Of a stretch of DNA of 64,000 nucleotides, positions 63,068-64,000 are shown one piece after another. The notes below the pieces were generated by a model. The model saw only the letters and a list, made by a program, of their open reading frames with translations. It was not told the origin of the DNA and did not search any database. Position numbers and translations under genes: made by a program. The first letter of the stretch is position 1. Each line of letters starts with the position of its first letter. The stretch is from Microbacterium sp. SL75 (lineage in GTDB: Bacteria; Actinomycetota; Actinomycetes; Actinomycetales; Microbacteriaceae), in assembly GCF_026625865.1 (NCBI RefSeq), contig NZ_CP113067.1:2356001-2420000 (forward strand), written 5' to 3'.

Positions 63068-64000
63068 TGCGCGTCCCGCTCTCCTGGTTGCGCGAGTACG
63101 TCGACGTGCCCGCCGAGGCCACGCCCGACGACGTCCTCGCGGCTCTGGTGTCGGTCGGCTTCGAAGAAGAGGACGTGCACCGCTTCGAACTGTCCGGCCC
63201 GATCGTGGTCGGAGAGGTGAAGGAATTCACTCCCGAGCCGCAGTCCAACGGCAAGACCATCCGCTGGTGCCAGGTCGACGTCGGCGCCGAGCACGGGGGA
63301 GTGCGCGGCATCGTCTGCGGTGCGGGCAACTTCTTCGAGGGCGACAAGGTCGTGGTGACCCTGCCCGGCTCGGTTCTGCCCGGTCCCTTCCCGATCGCCG
63401 CCCGCAAGACCTACGGCCACGTGTCCGACGGCATGATCGCCTCGGCGAAAGAGCTGGGGCTCGGCAGCGAGCACGGCGGCATCCTGCGCCTGGTCGATCT
63501 CGGGATCGATGCGCCGGTCGGAACGGATGCCATCGCGCTCCTCGGTCTCGACGATCTCGCGGTCGAGATCAACGTCACCCCCGACCGCGGCTACGCCCTG
63601 TCGCTGCGCGGTGTCGCCCGCGAGTACTCGCACGCGACCGGGGCGGACTTCCGCGATCCGGGCCTCGGGCACGATGAGGCTGCAGCGCGCACGCCCTCCG
63701 GTTTCCCGGTCACGGTCGCCGATCAGGCACCCATTCGCGGACGCCACGGCGCGACCGAGTTCGTGGCGCGGATCGTGCGAGACGTCGACCCCTCGCGTCC
63801 GACGCCGCCGTGGATGATCACGCGCCTGTCGCTCGCCGGAATCCGCTCCCTCGGGGTGCTCATCGACATCACGAACTACGTCATGCTCGAGCTCGGCCAG
63901 CCGATCCACGGCTACGACCTCGACCGTCTGCGGGGCGGCATCACGGTGCGCCGCGCGGAGCAGGGCGAGAAGCTCGAGACCCTCGACGGCCAGGTTCGTT
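63067..64000 (+). CDS. pheT: Phenylalanyl-tRNA synthetase beta subunit, N-terminal part (cut by window edge)
   Basis: The first 311 residues of about 830. An N-terminal B1 domain (MRVPLSWLREYVDVP) is followed by the OB-fold tRNA-binding domain (about 43-160, VVGEVKEFTPEPQSNGKTIR) and the start of the B3/B4 editing region (VEINVTPDRGYALSLRGVAR; TNYVMLELGQPIHGYDLDRL). The gene runs off the right edge with an open frame. Confidence 0.95.
   Translation, partial: MRVPLSWLREYVDVPAEATPDDVLAALVSVGFEEEDVHRFELSGPIVVGEVKEFTPEPQSNGKTIRWCQVDVGAEHGGVRGIVCGAGNFFEGDKVVVTLPGSVLPGPFPIAARKTYGHVSDGMIASAKELGLGSEHGGILRLVDLGIDAPVGTDAIALLGLDDLAVEINVTPDRGYALSLRGVAREYSHATGADFRDPGLGHDEAAARTPSGFPVTVADQAPIRGRHGATEFVARIVRDVDPSRPTPPWMITRLSLAGIRSLGVLIDITNYVMLELGQPIHGYDLDRLRGGITVRRAEQGEKLETLDGQVR

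Noticed and set aside
1..64000. tRNA or rRNA genes, insertion sequences, prophage or attachment sites
   Set aside because: I looked for T-loop motifs (GGTTCGAATCC type), transposase and integrase motifs and terminal repeats and found none; the only close string (in ftsK near 33050) is coding.

Overview
The window is about 64 kb of very GC-rich, gene-dense chromosome. Gene content, protein sequences and gene order point to an actinobacterium of the Microbacteriaceae, most likely Microbacterium or a close relative. No tRNA, rRNA, CRISPR array, insertion sequence or prophage gene was seen. Both ends are cut: an MFS transporter at the left (minus strand) and pheT at the right.

Layout. (1) 1-1177: partial MFS exporter and rpsO. 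(2) About 1.2-17.6 kb, between rpsO and pnp, is an accessory stretch: a 2-oxoglutarate/Fe(II) oxygenase, the efeUOB iron-uptake operon, a luciferase-like monooxygenase with its FMN reductase, a methyltransferase, a DNA/RNA nuclease, a fructosamine-kinase-like protein, a ChlI/ChlD-type chelatase ATPase pair behind a Fur/Zur-like palindrome, a DedA protein, a glycosyltransferase fused to an SGNH hydrolase, and a secreted transglycosylase. (3) 17.6-23.4 kb: pnp with a structured leader, an aldo/keto-reductase-like protein lacking most of its catalytic tetrad, a histidine phosphatase, and dapB with a small TPR membrane protein. (4) 23.5-28.7 kb: epimerase-OsmC and thioredoxin-DUF4395 pairs on the minus strand, then thyA-folA-SDR and a Nudix hydrolase. 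(5) 28.8-47.9 kb: dapA-rnj, GNAT, ftsK-pgsA-cinA-clgR-DUF3046-recA-recX, a large LuxR-type ATPase regulator, miaB-miaA-GNAT-dapF, a methyltransferase and hflX. (6) 48-56 kb: S9 peptidase, lexA divergent from a LysM protein, hisC-hisB-hisH-hisA(priA), an SseB-like protein and a DUF1844 protein. (7) 56-64 kb: infC-rpmI-rplT, a SpoU methyltransferase, the gluABCD-type ABC transporter and pheST.

The order rpsO-pnp-dapB-thyA-folA-dapA-rnj-ftsK-pgsA-clgR-recA-recX-miaB-miaA-dapF-hflX-lexA-LysM is, from memory, the order of the same genes in Mycobacterium tuberculosis. The window is therefore an ancient actinobacterial backbone with accessory genes inserted. It covers much of lysine/diaminopimelate synthesis (dapA, dapB, dapF), four histidine genes, thymidylate/folate synthesis, RNA decay (pnp, rnj), tRNA modification and the SOS core (recA, recX, lexA, LysM protein).

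Two sequence-wide patterns stand out. First, about 18 genes have a TAnnnT -10-like hexamer 6-8 nt before the start codon, the signature of leaderless mRNAs; this also fixes several ambiguous starts. Second, the heptamer GGATGCC/GGCATCC recurs in both orientations and imposes codons (GAT, GCA) that this genome otherwise avoids. I found no clearly new multi-gene system. The best candidates for novelty are the palindrome-controlled chelatase pair, the glycosyltransferase-SGNH fusion, the tetrad-less aldo/keto reductase and several strong intergenic inverted repeats.
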